From NCBI GenBank assembly GCA_964611525.1, contig CAZTAL010000120.1, positions 1 through 64,000 of the forward strand: 64,000 nucleotides of DNA, read 5' to 3'. Under the pieces are notes generated by a model, which saw only the letters and a list, made by a program, of their open reading frames with translations, did no database searches and had not been told where the DNA came from. Position 1 is the first letter of the stretch. Every line of letters begins with the position of its first letter. Positions 51,141-60,530 of this stretch are shown here, piece after piece. The position numbers were made by a program, and so were the translations under genes. The stretch comes from JAAYJR01 sp964611525. GTDB taxonomy: Bacteria > Bacteroidota > Bacteroidia > Bacteroidales > Prolixibacteraceae.

Positions 51141-51689
51141 CTATTCCTTCTCTACTTGCATAAAACTAAGCTCCAAAGGAGTTTTCCGTCCGAATATCTT
51201 CACCATAACCTGAAGCTTTTTCTTCTCTTCATTGATTTCCTCAATGGTTCCGTTAAAGCCGTTAAATGGTCCGTCGATTACTTTTACGGTTTCTCCCACA
51301 ACAAAAGGAATATTCAATTCTTCATCCGTTTCAGCAAGTTCGTCCACCCTTCCTAATATCCTGTTCACTTCGTACTGCCTCATAGGTACAGGGTTTCCAC
51401 CCTTAGTGTCGCCAAGGAACCCTATAACATTCGGAACATTTCGTAGTATATGCTCCACTTCTCCAACCAGTGAGGCTTCAATAAGGATATATCCCGGGAA
51501 AAAACTACGCTCCTTGCTTATCTTCTTACCATTTCGAATCTGATAGACTTTTTCCATAGGGATCAGAACCTGCTCCACCAAACCCTTTAGTTCACCATTA
51601 GCGATTTGATTATCGATATATTCTTTAACTTTCTTCTCCTTACCTCCAATTGCACGAAGAACATACCATTTTTTTATATTTTCGCTCAT
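51141..51689 (-). CDS. nusG: Transcription elongation/termination factor NusG
   Basis: The 182-residue protein has the NGN domain (KWYVLRAIGGKEKKVKEYI, SFFPGYILIEA) and the C-terminal KOW domain (FVVGETVKVIDGPFNGFNGTIEEI). It couples RNA polymerase with Rho or the ribosome. A Bacteroidota-specific loop is not obvious. It lies 19 bp after secE. Confidence 0.97.
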   Translation of the reverse strand: MSENIKKWYVLRAIGGKEKKVKEYIDNQIANGELKGLVEQVLIPMEKVYQIRNGKKISKERSFFPGYILIEASLVGEVEHILRNVPNVIGFLGDTKGGNPVPMRQYEVNRILGRVDELAETDEELNIPFVVGETVKVIDGPFNGFNGTIEEINEEKKKLQVMVKIFGRKTPLELSFMQVEKE

Positions 51690-51708
51690 TCTGACCTAAG
51701 AGTTTCTG

Positions 51709-51900
51709 TTAATAAAACAATTTATAAATAAAACTCATTATGTTCCTGAACGACAGGTCCATAACAAAAATTAAGAGTGATATAATAAAGGAAGCAACCA
51801 TTACAACTAAAGCACTGTTTTGCAATTCTTTCCAAGTAGGCCACGTGACCTTGTGTACAAGTTCATCATAAGCCTCTTGCAAATATACTTTTATCTTCAT
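51709..51900 (-). CDS. secE: Preprotein translocase subunit SecE
   Basis: The 63-residue protein is the short single-helix form, with the amphipathic segment LVHKVTWPTWKELQNSALVV and one membrane helix (about 30-55). It stabilises SecY in the inner membrane translocon. Its position before nusG is universal. Confidence 0.95.
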   Translation of the reverse strand: MKIKVYLQEAYDELVHKVTWPTWKELQNSALVVMVASFIISLLIFVMDLSFRNIMSFIYKLFY

Positions 51901-52008
51901 TTTAACTTATCGTTATTGTTTTTCACTGATCCGCAGATCAGGAAATAATACTATTGCCTGACCAAATTATCATTCTCCGGGTGCCTCCGCCCGATTCTGT
52001 ATATTTGT

Positions 52009-52066
52009 ACGGAAGGCAAGACTCGAACTTGCAAATAACATACTCCCTCTTTATGAGCCCTTCCGT
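52009..52066 (-). pseudogene. tRNA-like relic lacking the anticodon arm
   Basis: On the minus strand a perfect acceptor stem (ACGGAAG / CTTCCGT) encloses a canonical T arm, GCAAG-TTCGAGT-CTTGC at 52016-52032, and a 4-bp D-like arm (GCTC / GAGT). Only 27 nt lie between the 5' acceptor strand and the T arm, against about 42 in a normal tRNA, so there is no room for an anticodon arm. Related genomes carry tRNA-Trp at this place between tuf and secE. It is most simply a decayed tRNA; a retained structural or processing role is possible. Confidence 0.55.
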
Positions 52067-52163
52067 AGAAGAAGCTACCCAAAACCAAAATATATTTTAT
52101 TAACCTGTTTTATTATACGCAACTTATGGACAGCTTCTTTTTAGTATTAATTAATCTATTAGA

Positions 52164-53351
52164 TTATTCGATAATTTCTGTTACCTGGCCTGCACCGACG
52201 GTACGGCCGCCTTCACGTATAGCAAAGCGTAGTCCGACATTCAGGGCAACCGGATAGATCAATTCAACTTCAATGGTTACATTGTCGCCCGGCATTACCA
52301 TCTCACGTCCTTCAGGTAAATGTATCTCTCCTGTTACATCAAGTGTACGCAGGTAAAACTGTGGACGATATTTATTATGAAAAGGAGTGTGGCGTCCGCC
52401 TTCTTCCTTTTTCAACACATATACCTCAGCCTTAAATTTAGTATGAGGAGTTATTGATCCCGGTTTAGCCAGAATCTGGCCTCTTTTAATTTCTTTTTTA
52501 TCAACACCACGTAAAAGCAAGCCTACATTGTCTCCAGCCTGTCCTTCATCCAGAATTTTGCGGAACATTTCAACTCCGGTACATACAGTTTTACGTCCTT
52601 CAGCCCCCAGACCAATAATCTCAAGTTCATCACCTGTATGAACAATACCTGTTTCAATACGTCCGGTTGCAACTGTGCCGCGACCTGTAATGGAGAAAAT
52701 ATCCTCTACAGGCATGAGGAAAGGTTTATCCTTCTCGCGCATTGGAACGGGAATCCACTCATCAACGGCATCCATCAATTCCATTACTTTTTCTTCCCAT
52801 TCAGCTTCCCCGTGCATTGCACCTAAGGCTGATCCGCGGATTACCGGTGTATTATCTCCGTCGAATTCATAAAAATCAAGCAATTCCCTGATTTCCATTT
52901 CCACAAGCTCCAATAGCTCTTCATCGTCTACCATATCAACTTTATTCATGAAAACAACTACTTTAGGTACATTTACCTGACGGGCAAGCAGTATATGTTC
53001 ACGGGTTTGAGGCATGGGACCATCAGTAGCAGCAACTACAATAATTGCACCATCCATCTGGGCTGCACCGGTAACCATGTTCTTAACATAGTCAGCATGC
53101 CCAGGACAATCAACGTGAGCATAGTGACGCTTAGCAGTCTGATATTCAACATGAGCCGTGTTAATTGTAATACCTCTTTCCTTTTCTTCAGGGGCATTAT
53201 CAATTGCATCAAATGATTTGATCTCGGACAAACCCTTTTTGGCCAATACCATTGTAATAGCTGCAGTGAGGGTGGTTTTTCCATGGTCAACATGGCCAAT
53301 AGTACCTATATTGACATGATCTTTGTCCCTTACAAATGTTTGTTTAGCCAT
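52164..53351 (-). CDS. tuf: Elongation factor Tu
   Basis: The 395-residue GTPase has GHVDHGKTTLTAAI, ERGITINTAHVEY, DCPGHADYVKNM, NKVDMVDD and the SAL-type SALGAMHGE loop. Domains 2 and 3 follow, with GRGTVATGRIETG and the C-terminal RFAIREGGRTVGAGQV. It delivers aminoacyl-tRNA to the ribosome. Two tRNA genes lie immediately upstream and are probably on the same transcript. Confidence 0.98.
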   Translation of the reverse strand: MAKQTFVRDKDHVNIGTIGHVDHGKTTLTAAITMVLAKKGLSEIKSFDAIDNAPEEKERGITINTAHVEYQTAKRHYAHVDCPGHADYVKNMVTGAAQMDGAIIVVAATDGPMPQTREHILLARQVNVPKVVVFMNKVDMVDDEELLELVEMEIRELLDFYEFDGDNTPVIRGSALGAMHGEAEWEEKVMELMDAVDEWIPVPMREKDKPFLMPVEDIFSITGRGTVATGRIETGIVHTGDELEIIGLGAEGRKTVCTGVEMFRKILDEGQAGDNVGLLLRGVDKKEIKRGQILAKPGSITPHTKFKAEVYVLKKEEGGRHTPFHNKYRPQFYLRTLDVTGEIHLPEGREMVMPGDNVTIEVELIYPVALNVGLRFAIREGGRTVGAGQVTEIIE

Positions 53352-53387
53352 AACTCCTAAATTTTAATTATTATCTAATATTAATTG

Positions 53388-53459
<72 letters not shown>

Positions 53460-53527
53460 GATAATGATATCCCCGTTATAAATACACAGCATCCTGTCTT
53501 AATATTAATGTTAAACCAATTTATCTG

Positions 53528-53600
53528 AGCGGGAGACGGGATTCAAACCCGCGACCCTTAGCTTGGAAGGCTAATGCTCTGTCGACTGAGCTACTCCCGC
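53528..53600 (-). tRNA. tRNA-Gly (TCC)
   Basis: The minus strand folds as a cloverleaf: acceptor GCGGGAG / CTCCCGC, D arm AGCTCAGTCGACAGAGC, anticodon arm TTAGC-CTTCCAA-GCTAA and T arm GCGGG-TTTGAAT-CCCGT. The anticodon is TCC, glycine. It lies 68 bp upstream of tRNA-Thr; related genomes often have additional Thr and Tyr tRNAs here, which are absent. Confidence 0.93.
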
Positions 53601-53627
53601 ATAGTCACCCCGGTAAAAAACGCGGTG

Positions 53628-53635
53628 CAAAATTA
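53628..53635 (-). promoter_or_regulatory. -7 element upstream of tRNA-Gly
   Basis: The minus strand reads TAATTTTG followed by CACCGCG, 28 bp before tRNA-Gly. This is identical to the rpsO -7 element. No TTTG lies at the expected 19-bp distance. A second match, TACATTTG, is at 53805-53812. One of them probably drives the tRNA-tuf transcript. Confidence 0.5.
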
Positions 53636-53859
53636 CAAAATTTTATCAAAATTAAAGGGCTTATTCACAACCTCTTTATATTTCAGTACATTTATACCAA
53701 AAAAAATACTCCCGGATTAACATCTCATTAACACTAAAATCCGGCACAATTCACCAAACTGCTTTATATTCAGATATTTCCGCAACTCCCCCCAAATTGG
53801 TTTGCAAATGTAAAAATATTATTTTAAAAATTTAAGAATCTGAAACTAAAAATTAAAAA

Positions 53860-54162
53860 TTATTTACTCTTGAGTTTATCTTTGTATTTACTTAGTTGTT
53901 TCCGAATAGCATCTACCGTCAGATCGGTAGCCTCTTCAAAAGTATCAGCTTGCTTTTTTGCAAATAAATAACCATTGGCAGGAATTGAAAGTTTTATTTC
54001 AGATATCTTGTTCCTCGCAGTTTCGGGTTTAAGTACTTTTAAAGTAACCTCTGCATTTATGATACCATCAAAAAAAGTATCAAGTTTATTTACTTTTTTA
54101 TTAACAAAATCAATCAATTTCTTGTCCGCATTAAAATGCACTGAACTGATAATTATTTCCAT
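53860..54162 (-). CDS. hpf: Ribosome hibernation promoting factor, short form
   Basis: The 100-residue protein matches the HPF/RaiA family: MEIIISSVHFNADKKLIDFVNKK, VTLKVLKPE and the C-terminal DLTVDAIRKQLSKYKDKLK. It binds the 30S subunit and dimerises ribosomes in stationary phase. ATG at 54162 is preferred over a GTG three codons upstream. Only the single domain is present, as in short HPF. It lies 15 bp after xerC. Confidence 0.92.
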   Translation of the reverse strand: MEIIISSVHFNADKKLIDFVNKKVNKLDTFFDGIINAEVTLKVLKPETARNKISEIKLSIPANGYLFAKKQADTFEEATDLTVDAIRKQLSKYKDKLKSK

Positions 54163-54177
54163 ATTCAACACTTTTTA

Positions 54178-55062
54178 TTAGCCCCTGGGATGGGCTTGTT
54201 TGTAAATATCACGCAATTTTTCAAATGTTGTATGAGTATAAATCTCTGTTGCAGCAAGATTGGAATGGCCTAATAATTCCTTAACTGCATTGAGGTCTGC
54301 ACCTTTATTTAATAAATGGGTAGCATATGTATGTCGTAAAACGTGGGGACTCTTTTTTTCCAGTGAAGTTACCAGTCCGAGATTTTTTTTAACAATCCTG
54401 TAAACTAATTTTTCATATACAGGATTTCCCTTATTAGTAACCAATAACACGGGTGGAGTGAATCCAAGCATGCCATCTCTTTCTTCCATATACTGAGATA
54501 ATAAATTATTAATACTTCTTGGATATGGAATTATCCTCTCTTTTTGTCTTTTTCCTGTTACTTTTATTAAATATGCTGTTGTATCTATACTAGAATCCTT
54601 TAATTTCAACAACTCTGCTAACCTTATTCCTGTACCATATAGCAAAGAAATAATCAATTTATCTCTTTTGCCATTAAAATCATCCTTGAAAAAACCGTCA
54701 TCAAGTAAGTGGTGAAGATTCCTTTCTTCCACAAAGTTGGGTAATTTTTTTCTGATCTTGGGAAGTGGCAAATTGGCTGCCGGATTTTTCTCTAATACTT
54801 TCCCTTTCATTAAAAATATAAAGAAAGCCCTTACAGACGAAACTTTGCGATTGACTGAACGTGGAGTGAGCTGGTGTCCCATTAAATTTATTATCCACCT
54901 CCGCATAAGCTTTGAATCGATTCTCTTTACATCAAATTCCCCGATCATTTCAGTACAATAATGTATAAATTGATCGAGGTCCTTTTTATAGGCAACTATA
55001 GTATGATTAGAATACCTCTTCTCATACTTCAAGTAGCTTATGAACGATTCCTGATAGCTCAT
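54178..55062 (-). CDS. xerC: Tyrosine recombinase XerC-like
   Basis: The 294-residue protein has a SAM-like N-terminal core-binding domain and the tyrosine recombinase catalytic set: Arg147 (GTGIRLAELL), Lys171, His240 and Arg243 (HVLRHTYATHLL), His266 (LGHSNLAAT) and nucleophile Tyr275 (EIYTHTT). It probably resolves chromosome dimers at dif. Its place between rpsU and hpf is normal in Bacteroidota, so it is not a mobile integrase. ATG at 55062 gives MSYQESFISYL. Confidence 0.93.
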   Translation of the reverse strand: MSYQESFISYLKYEKRYSNHTIVAYKKDLDQFIHYCTEMIGEFDVKRIDSKLMRRWIINLMGHQLTPRSVNRKVSSVRAFFIFLMKGKVLEKNPAANLPLPKIRKKLPNFVEERNLHHLLDDGFFKDDFNGKRDKLIISLLYGTGIRLAELLKLKDSSIDTTAYLIKVTGKRQKERIIPYPRSINNLLSQYMEERDGMLGFTPPVLLVTNKGNPVYEKLVYRIVKKNLGLVTSLEKKSPHVLRHTYATHLLNKGADLNAVKELLGHSNLAATEIYTHTTFEKLRDIYKQAHPRG

Positions 55063-55100
55063 TAATTTTCCAATCAAAATCAGAAACCCCTACACCCAGA

Positions 55101-55292
55101 TTAGTCCTCCTGACGCTGCAATTTCTCTATATAGGCAGCCTTTTTAATTTCTTCCCTTCTCTTTTCTGAAGGTTTGGTATACTTTTGGCGTTCGCGGAGT
55201 TCCTTCATAACACCTGTCTTTTCGAACTTTCTCTTAAACCTTTTTAAAGCTCTTTCAATATTTTCACCTTCTTTTACAGGAATTACTATCAT
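55101..55292 (-). CDS. rpsU: 30S ribosomal protein S21
   Basis: The 63-residue basic protein starts MIVIPVKEGENIERALKRFKR and continues KFEKTGVMKELRERQKYTKPSEK, the S21 family pattern. S21 sits near the anti-Shine-Dalgarno end of 16S rRNA; in Bacteroidota S21, S18 and S6 are thought to hide that sequence. The gene begins the run continuing into xerC and hpf. Confidence 0.96.
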   Translation of the reverse strand: MIVIPVKEGENIERALKRFKRKFEKTGVMKELRERQKYTKPSEKRREEIKKAAYIEKLQRQED

Positions 55293-55406
55293 ATTTTATT
55301 CCATTTATAAAAATTGAGGCGCAAATTTAGAAAATATTCACTTTATATCAAATTTAATGTAAAAAAATAATAATCTCCAAAAGCTTCCGTCTTAATTTAA
55401 GTATTT

Positions 55407-56534
55407 TTAACGGCAACTTATATAGGGACGTATTTTCTCAATTTTTGCCGAATCAGTCAAACTACTGCCAAAAAACTGATCAGTAGTTGTAAATGGTCCG
55501 TGTTTACTTCTGTAATCCAATATTTTATTAACCTCTTTTTTGTTAAGATAAGGATGATATATAAGCTCATTGTATCCTGCAAAATTTATACGTAATTTTT
55601 TTATTGAAAGAGTATCTACATAAAAAAATTCCCTGATATTCCAAAATGTTTCCTCCGGGAAATTATATACTTCAAGTATCTGCCTGCACGAATAGAAGCC
55701 ACCCAACAATTCGCGATATTTAATAATTCGTGAAGCAAATACAGGACCAATCCCTCTAAGTTTGATCAACTCAGCGGAATCCGTTTTATTTAATTCTATT
55801 AATGTTTCCTTATCATCAACCTTGTATGAACTACTATCAGTATAGGATTCATTTATCCTGATATACTGTTTAATATTATTAAAAAAGGCTGAATCGATAC
55901 CATAAATTTTCATCAAATCTGAAGGAATTAAAAAATAACCGCCATTTTCACGGTATTTCAATAGGTTTGATATCTGATAATAATTGAATCCAAGGTCTTC
56001 CAGAGTGTCCTTTCCTGCAAAATTAGGATCAAAAGTGCCAGTAAATGATACTTTATCATATATATTTTTTAAGTGCTGCTCCGGCTTTACGCTTACTTTT
56101 TTCAATGGTTCCTGCGGCTTGACGTTTATTTTTATAAATTCTCTTATTCTCTTATAAATACTGTCATTCATTCCGTAAAGTTTGAGAAAATCCTCCGGTC
56201 GGTAAAATTGTCCGCCTGCTGACCGGTACTTTATAAGATTATTTTTAATAAAGCGGGGAATAGATAATGAATCCAGCTGTTTTACAGCAATAGTATTCGG
56301 ATCAAATTCGAAGAGTTTACATTGGGTTGTATCAATGATTGATTCTTCCCGTAATTTCTTCATGGCAATTACAAAAGCAGAAATATCCGCTTTTGATTTT
56401 ATATCCATGTTATTTACAACTAAATGAGCGCCTGTTACAAGAAGTATTAATATTATAAGAGTAATCAATGCATTCCTGTCTTTTTGGGAAAAATCGAAAT
56501 ATTCCCTGATTATTTGTCCGGGGGATTTAGACAT
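55407..56534 (-). CDS. Helix-hairpin-helix repeat protein
   Basis: The 375-residue protein has one membrane helix (about 22-42) and then four HhH-like repeats, of which the third carries the clearest motif LRGIGPVFASRIIKYRELLGG. The others read LGFNYYQISNLLKYRENGG, LIKYRSAGGQFYRPEDFLK and VNKILDYRSKHGPF. ComEA-type HhH proteins bind double-stranded DNA outside the membrane, and here the repeats would also lie outside. Competence is possible but unproven. It lies 44 bp after the NSS transporter gene in the same direction. Confidence 0.85.
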   Translation of the reverse strand: MSKSPGQIIREYFDFSQKDRNALITLIILILLVTGAHLVVNNMDIKSKADISAFVIAMKKLREESIIDTTQCKLFEFDPNTIAVKQLDSLSIPRFIKNNLIKYRSAGGQFYRPEDFLKLYGMNDSIYKRIREFIKINVKPQEPLKKVSVKPEQHLKNIYDKVSFTGTFDPNFAGKDTLEDLGFNYYQISNLLKYRENGGYFLIPSDLMKIYGIDSAFFNNIKQYIRINESYTDSSSYKVDDKETLIELNKTDSAELIKLRGIGPVFASRIIKYRELLGGFYSCRQILEVYNFPEETFWNIREFFYVDTLSIKKLRINFAGYNELIYHPYLNKKEVNKILDYRSKHGPFTTTDQFFGSSLTDSAKIEKIRPYISCR

Positions 56535-56577
56535 AAAATTTATTTGTATATTACCTTACCAAACTTATCATTAAACT

Positions 56578-57942
56578 TTATCCTAATTTTATTATTCCTA
56601 CTCCCTGTAAGAATATAAATGCAATTGCCAATGGAGCTATAAATTTAATAATAAACATGTAAAGCGGAATATAATGTGCTTTTAATTCTCCATTATTTGA
56701 AAGTTGATCATTTACCTTTTCACGGCCAAAGAACCATGCAACAAAAAGAACAATAAACATACCGCCTAGAGGAAGAAGAATATTCGCCGATGTAAAATCA
56801 AGCAATTGAAATACCGTCAATCCAAATATTTTTATTCCCGACAAAGAGCTAAATGACAGTACGCTCATCACTCCCAATAATGAAACCGAACTAACAGCCA
56901 GCCGGGTGGCAGCTTTTCTCCGTATATGCAATTCTTCAACAAAAAATGCAACAATAACTTCCAGCACCGAAATAGTCGAAGTAAGGGCTGCAACAGTTAG
57001 GAGAATAAAAAACAGCAGGGCAAAAATATATCCTCCTGCCATTTGTTGAAAAATATTCGGAATAGTAATAAAAACAAGTCCCTCACCCGCAGCCGGTTCA
57101 ATATTAAAAGCAAAAACAGCAGGGAAAATAGCCAATCCGGCAAGTATAGCAATAAAGGTATCGGCAAATGCCACGGAAAAAGCAATAGATCCCAGATTGT
57201 CATTTTCTTTGATATACGAACCATAAGTAACAAGTGTGCCCATTCCAATACTCAAAGAAAAGAATGCCTGTCCCAATGCTTCAAGTACCGTTGAAGGTGA
57301 AAGCTTACCAAAATCAGGCCTGAACAAAAAGGATACTCCTTTTTCAGAACCAGGTAAAGTTAATGAACGCACGACCAAAACCAATAGCAGGATCAACAAA
57401 ACAGGCATTAGTATTTTAGTATATTTTTCAATTCCCCTCTGGACACCAGCCATTATAATCGATGCAGTTAAAGCCATAAACACAAAGAACCATAAGAGCG
57501 GACGCCATGTACTCCCAATAAATGAATGGTACATGCTGTCAAGCTGTATAGCAGATTTCCCTGCAAAACCATTCAGTAAAGACTGATAAATATATTCCAG
57601 TGTCCAGCCGGCTACTACAGAATAAAAAGCCAGTATCATAAAAGCAGCAATAACTCCCATCAGACCAATGAAATGCCATGGTTGCCCGGGAGCCAGTCGG
57701 CGAAAAGAACCAAAAACATTACGTCTTGCCCTTCTGCCGATTGTAAATTCAGAAAGCATAACAGGTATACCTATTGCCACGATAAAAACCAAATAGACAA
57801 TAAGAAATGCTGCACCGCCATTTTCCCCGGCAACATACGGAAACCTCCAAATATTACCCAATCCAATTGCAGAACCGGCAGTAGCTGCTATTACACCAAT
57901 TTTGGAACCAAAAGAATCCCGATTTGAAGGTAAAACTGACAT
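56578..57942 (-). CDS. NSS-family sodium-dependent transporter
   Basis: The 454-residue protein has the neurotransmitter:sodium symporter signature AATAGSAIGLGNIWRFPYVAGENGGAAF, as adjoining blocks in helix 1, and about 11 membrane helices, the usual number in bacterial members such as Tyt1. It imports amino acids with sodium. SLSIGMGTLVTYGSY in helix 6 is the second sodium-site region. Substrate is unknown. Confidence 0.93.
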   Translation of the reverse strand: MSVLPSNRDSFGSKIGVIAATAGSAIGLGNIWRFPYVAGENGGAAFLIVYLVFIVAIGIPVMLSEFTIGRRARRNVFGSFRRLAPGQPWHFIGLMGVIAAFMILAFYSVVAGWTLEYIYQSLLNGFAGKSAIQLDSMYHSFIGSTWRPLLWFFVFMALTASIIMAGVQRGIEKYTKILMPVLLILLLVLVVRSLTLPGSEKGVSFLFRPDFGKLSPSTVLEALGQAFFSLSIGMGTLVTYGSYIKENDNLGSIAFSVAFADTFIAILAGLAIFPAVFAFNIEPAAGEGLVFITIPNIFQQMAGGYIFALLFFILLTVAALTSTISVLEVIVAFFVEELHIRRKAATRLAVSSVSLLGVMSVLSFSSLSGIKIFGLTVFQLLDFTSANILLPLGGMFIVLFVAWFFGREKVNDQLSNNGELKAHYIPLYMFIIKFIAPLAIAFIFLQGVGIIKLG

Positions 57943-58060
57943 TCCTAGATATTTATTTAATTTATATTATTAGCAAAAACGGGCATAAAATTGCAAAAAA
58001 ATAATACATCTTAAAAGAGGAATTAAAAAAAACAGCAAATAATGGTTATTTTATCAATTA

Positions 58061-58114
58061 CCCCGGCATTAATGATAGGGCTAAAGAAACCTTACGTTAC
58101 ACGGGCTTTAGCCC
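58061..58114. repeat. REP-like palindromic element
   Basis: A perfect 9-bp inverted repeat (GGGCTAAAG / CTTTAGCCC) with a 19-nt loop lies 50 bp downstream of the TamL gene, preceded by CCCCGGCATTAATG, half of another palindrome. Motifs of the kind ACGGGCTTTAGCCC are scattered in many Bacteroidota genomes as REP-like elements. It may also act as terminator for the gene at 58164. Confidence 0.5.
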
Positions 58115-58163
58115 AATAAATACTTTATTATCCGGATAGTAGTGATTTAAAATATAAAGTCCT

Positions 58164-60503
58164 TTAAAAAGGATAACCTATGGCAAATGATAAATTAAAA
58201 TCATCAGATTTTAACGACCTGTTACCAATAATCCAACCGTTACCCAGTTCTTGTGAGGGATCACGAAGTTTCATCCCTATATCCAAACGAAATATAAAAT
58301 AATTGAAATCGAAACGGAAACCTGTACCTGTGCCAAAAGCAAGTTGCTTATAAAACTTATTAAATTTAAATTGAGCACCCGGGCGGTTATCTTTATGGTT
58401 AATTGCCCAAATATTACCGGCATCCAAAAAAAATGCACCTTCCATGAAACTTATTAAATTAAACCTGTATTCCAGATTAGCTTCCAGCTTTATGTCCGAC
58501 GACTGATTGGGATAAGCATCCGGAGGTGCGCTGTATGTACCCGGTCCGAGAGAACGTACCTGCCATGCTCTTATTCCATTCGCACCACCCGTGAAATATT
58601 TTTTTTCGAACGGCAAAACATCGAAATTGCCATAAGGAAAACCTATACCAATAAAAGCCCGTCCAACCAGAGAATTATATTTGTCAATAACATACCCATA
58701 CCTGAATTCCATATCCGATTTAAGATACTGTGCAAAACGCGTATTGAAAATTTTATAATAAGATGTCGCTCTGGAACTTATTGTATCAGTTACATATACT
58801 TTTGTACGGCCGGTTACCGAAGATAAATAACCAAGAAGATTCCCCGCCGGCTCCATGTTGAATCTTAAGTATAAATAATTCTTTTTAATATTTAATTTCT
58901 GGGTATTATGAACAAAAGAATAATTCATTGCAAAAATCAGGTGATCGGTAAAACTGCTCTTTATGTAAAGATCCTTTATATAATTGATGAACTGAGGATC
59001 AAATTTATAAAGATTTACCATGTTGAAATCTATGAGGTTCCATGTATGTGTCAGGTTCTCTGATGTCATCCAGTTATATCCGATTTTTAAATTTGCTATC
59101 GTCCTGGTATATTCCGGCCTTCGCTGGAAGTTATATCCCAGAGTAAAAATTGTTTTAGGCAGATAATCACGAAAAACATTCAAAACCCGACCGGGGCCGA
59201 GCAATTTAGGAACAGTCATATTTGATTCCACCCCAAATTCCCGTGTGTTGAAATACTCGGGTTTATCCTCAACAACCCTTTGCTGCCTTTCCATAGCTCC
59301 TTTAAAATTCAATTGAAGCAATTCGGCTCCTCTGAACAGATTTCTGTGCTTATAATTAATATTACCTGCAACTCCGAAATTACCGGAAGTATTAGTACCT
59401 TCAATGTCAAAAGAGATAAACTGCTTATTTAAAGGTGCAAAGCGAATATAACAATCCAGCAATTGAGTATCCCTGACTGTCTGGCTATCTCTGAACTGAA
59501 TATCAATAAACCTGAACTGCCTCAGGCGGTTAAATGCATTAAAAGTATTTCTGGCATCTTCCAGCCTGTACAAAGAGCCACTCTGCATTTGGATTAATTC
59601 CTCAAAAAGATTAGGCCGGAATTTTACTTCAGAGTTACTAAATAAAGTTATGTCCTTCCATAACACTGTATCTGAAAATGTATTTGCAAATTCCCGGTTC
59701 GTGGTAAATGATCCTGTTGTAGGTAAAACAGAAAGATAAAAATGATTCAGGTAAAAAGGAATAAATTTATTATTAGTAGTAGTATCACTCTCCGCGGTTT
59801 CGCCGATAAATATATCCAGAAAAATGCTTTTTTCAAATTTAGTGCTGTCAGCGAGATAACTAACATCATCCTTCGAAAAATAAAAATAACCGTTATTTTT
59901 ATACAACTCTACTATGTCATTCCTCTGCTTTTCAAGTAAAGTGAAATCGAATGGAGTTTCCGGACTAAGGTACAAATTTGCAGTATCTTTTAAAAGAAGT
60001 GCGCGTAAAGCAGAATCACCGATATGATAATTGACTTTTCTAATTTTATACTGTTCACCCGTTTGAATAATATATTTAATATTCGCTTTACGACTTTTTT
60101 CTTTGAAATTTACTTCAGAAGATACAGATCCCCGGAAATAACCCTTGTTGTCTAAATATTGCTCTAACCGGTCTTTAGAAGCATCAACCAAAGCCTGATT
60201 ATACACCTCGGGGGGTTCTCCTATTCTTTTAAACCAACTATCATCTCTCTTTTTAGATGATAGATTGTATAGCCAGAGATGAAATTTTGCAAATCCCAAT
60301 ATTTTATAATTCTCTTTTTGTCTGATATGAGATTTAGCCTCTTCTTTACTTATATCAGGATTATCAACTTCTAATTCAACCTTGTTTAAAAGATAACTAT
60401 CCCGAGGAATGTATTTTACCGGGGAACATGAAAACAACAAAACCATAAATACAAGGCTTGCTGTTTTTGCTATATATTTTATAGTAGTTTTCTTTATTAA
60501 CAA
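58164..60503 (-). CDS. tamL: TamL-type Omp85 outer-membrane lipoprotein
   Basis: The product has a signal peptide ending in LLFSC (lipobox), POTRA domains with YNNGYFYF-type blocks such as VELYKNNGYFYFSKDDV, and a C-terminal 16-strand Omp85 barrel with TGGANGIRAWQVRSLGPG, the conserved VRGF-like lid motif as IRAW. Lipidated TamA (TamL) with TamB is known in Bacteroidota and inserts surface proteins. The start is uncertain. The frame is open back to a GTG at 60566, but a -7 box (TATTTTTG, 60523-60530) lies inside that extension. TTG at 60503 gives LIKKTTIKYIAKTASLVFM, a normal signal sequence, with a short leader. Confidence 0.85.
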   Translation of the reverse strand: MLIKKTTIKYIAKTASLVFMVLLFSCSPVKYIPRDSYLLNKVELEVDNPDISKEEAKSHIRQKENYKILGFAKFHLWLYNLSSKKRDDSWFKRIGEPPEVYNQALVDASKDRLEQYLDNKGYFRGSVSSEVNFKEKSRKANIKYIIQTGEQYKIRKVNYHIGDSALRALLLKDTANLYLSPETPFDFTLLEKQRNDIVELYKNNGYFYFSKDDVSYLADSTKFEKSIFLDIFIGETAESDTTTNNKFIPFYLNHFYLSVLPTTGSFTTNREFANTFSDTVLWKDITLFSNSEVKFRPNLFEELIQMQSGSLYRLEDARNTFNAFNRLRQFRFIDIQFRDSQTVRDTQLLDCYIRFAPLNKQFISFDIEGTNTSGNFGVAGNINYKHRNLFRGAELLQLNFKGAMERQQRVVEDKPEYFNTREFGVESNMTVPKLLGPGRVLNVFRDYLPKTIFTLGYNFQRRPEYTRTIANLKIGYNWMTSENLTHTWNLIDFNMVNLYKFDPQFINYIKDLYIKSSFTDHLIFAMNYSFVHNTQKLNIKKNYLYLRFNMEPAGNLLGYLSSVTGRTKVYVTDTISSRATSYYKIFNTRFAQYLKSDMEFRYGYVIDKYNSLVGRAFIGIGFPYGNFDVLPFEKKYFTGGANGIRAWQVRSLGPGTYSAPPDAYPNQSSDIKLEANLEYRFNLISFMEGAFFLDAGNIWAINHKDNRPGAQFKFNKFYKQLAFGTGTGFRFDFNYFIFRLDIGMKLRDPSQELGNGWIIGNRSLKSDDFNLSFAIGYPF

Positions 60504-60522
60504 ATTGTTCTCTTTATTTTTA

Positions 60523-60530
60523 CAAAAATA
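60523..60530 (-). promoter_or_regulatory. -7 element for tamL
   Basis: The minus strand reads TATTTTTG, a full match to TAnnTTTG. No TTTG lies exactly 19 bp upstream. Transcription would begin near 60515, just before the proposed TTG start at 60503. Confidence 0.4.

Noticed and set aside
52030..52066. CTCATAA resembling a tRNA-Met anticodon loop in the relic
   Set aside because: The flanking bases on both sides are purine-rich and cannot pair as an anticodon stem; the segment fits a D-like arm better.
54178..55062. Tyrosine recombinase as evidence for an integrated element
   Set aside because: Its neighbours rpsU and hpf and its XerC-like length and motifs show it is the housekeeping recombinase.
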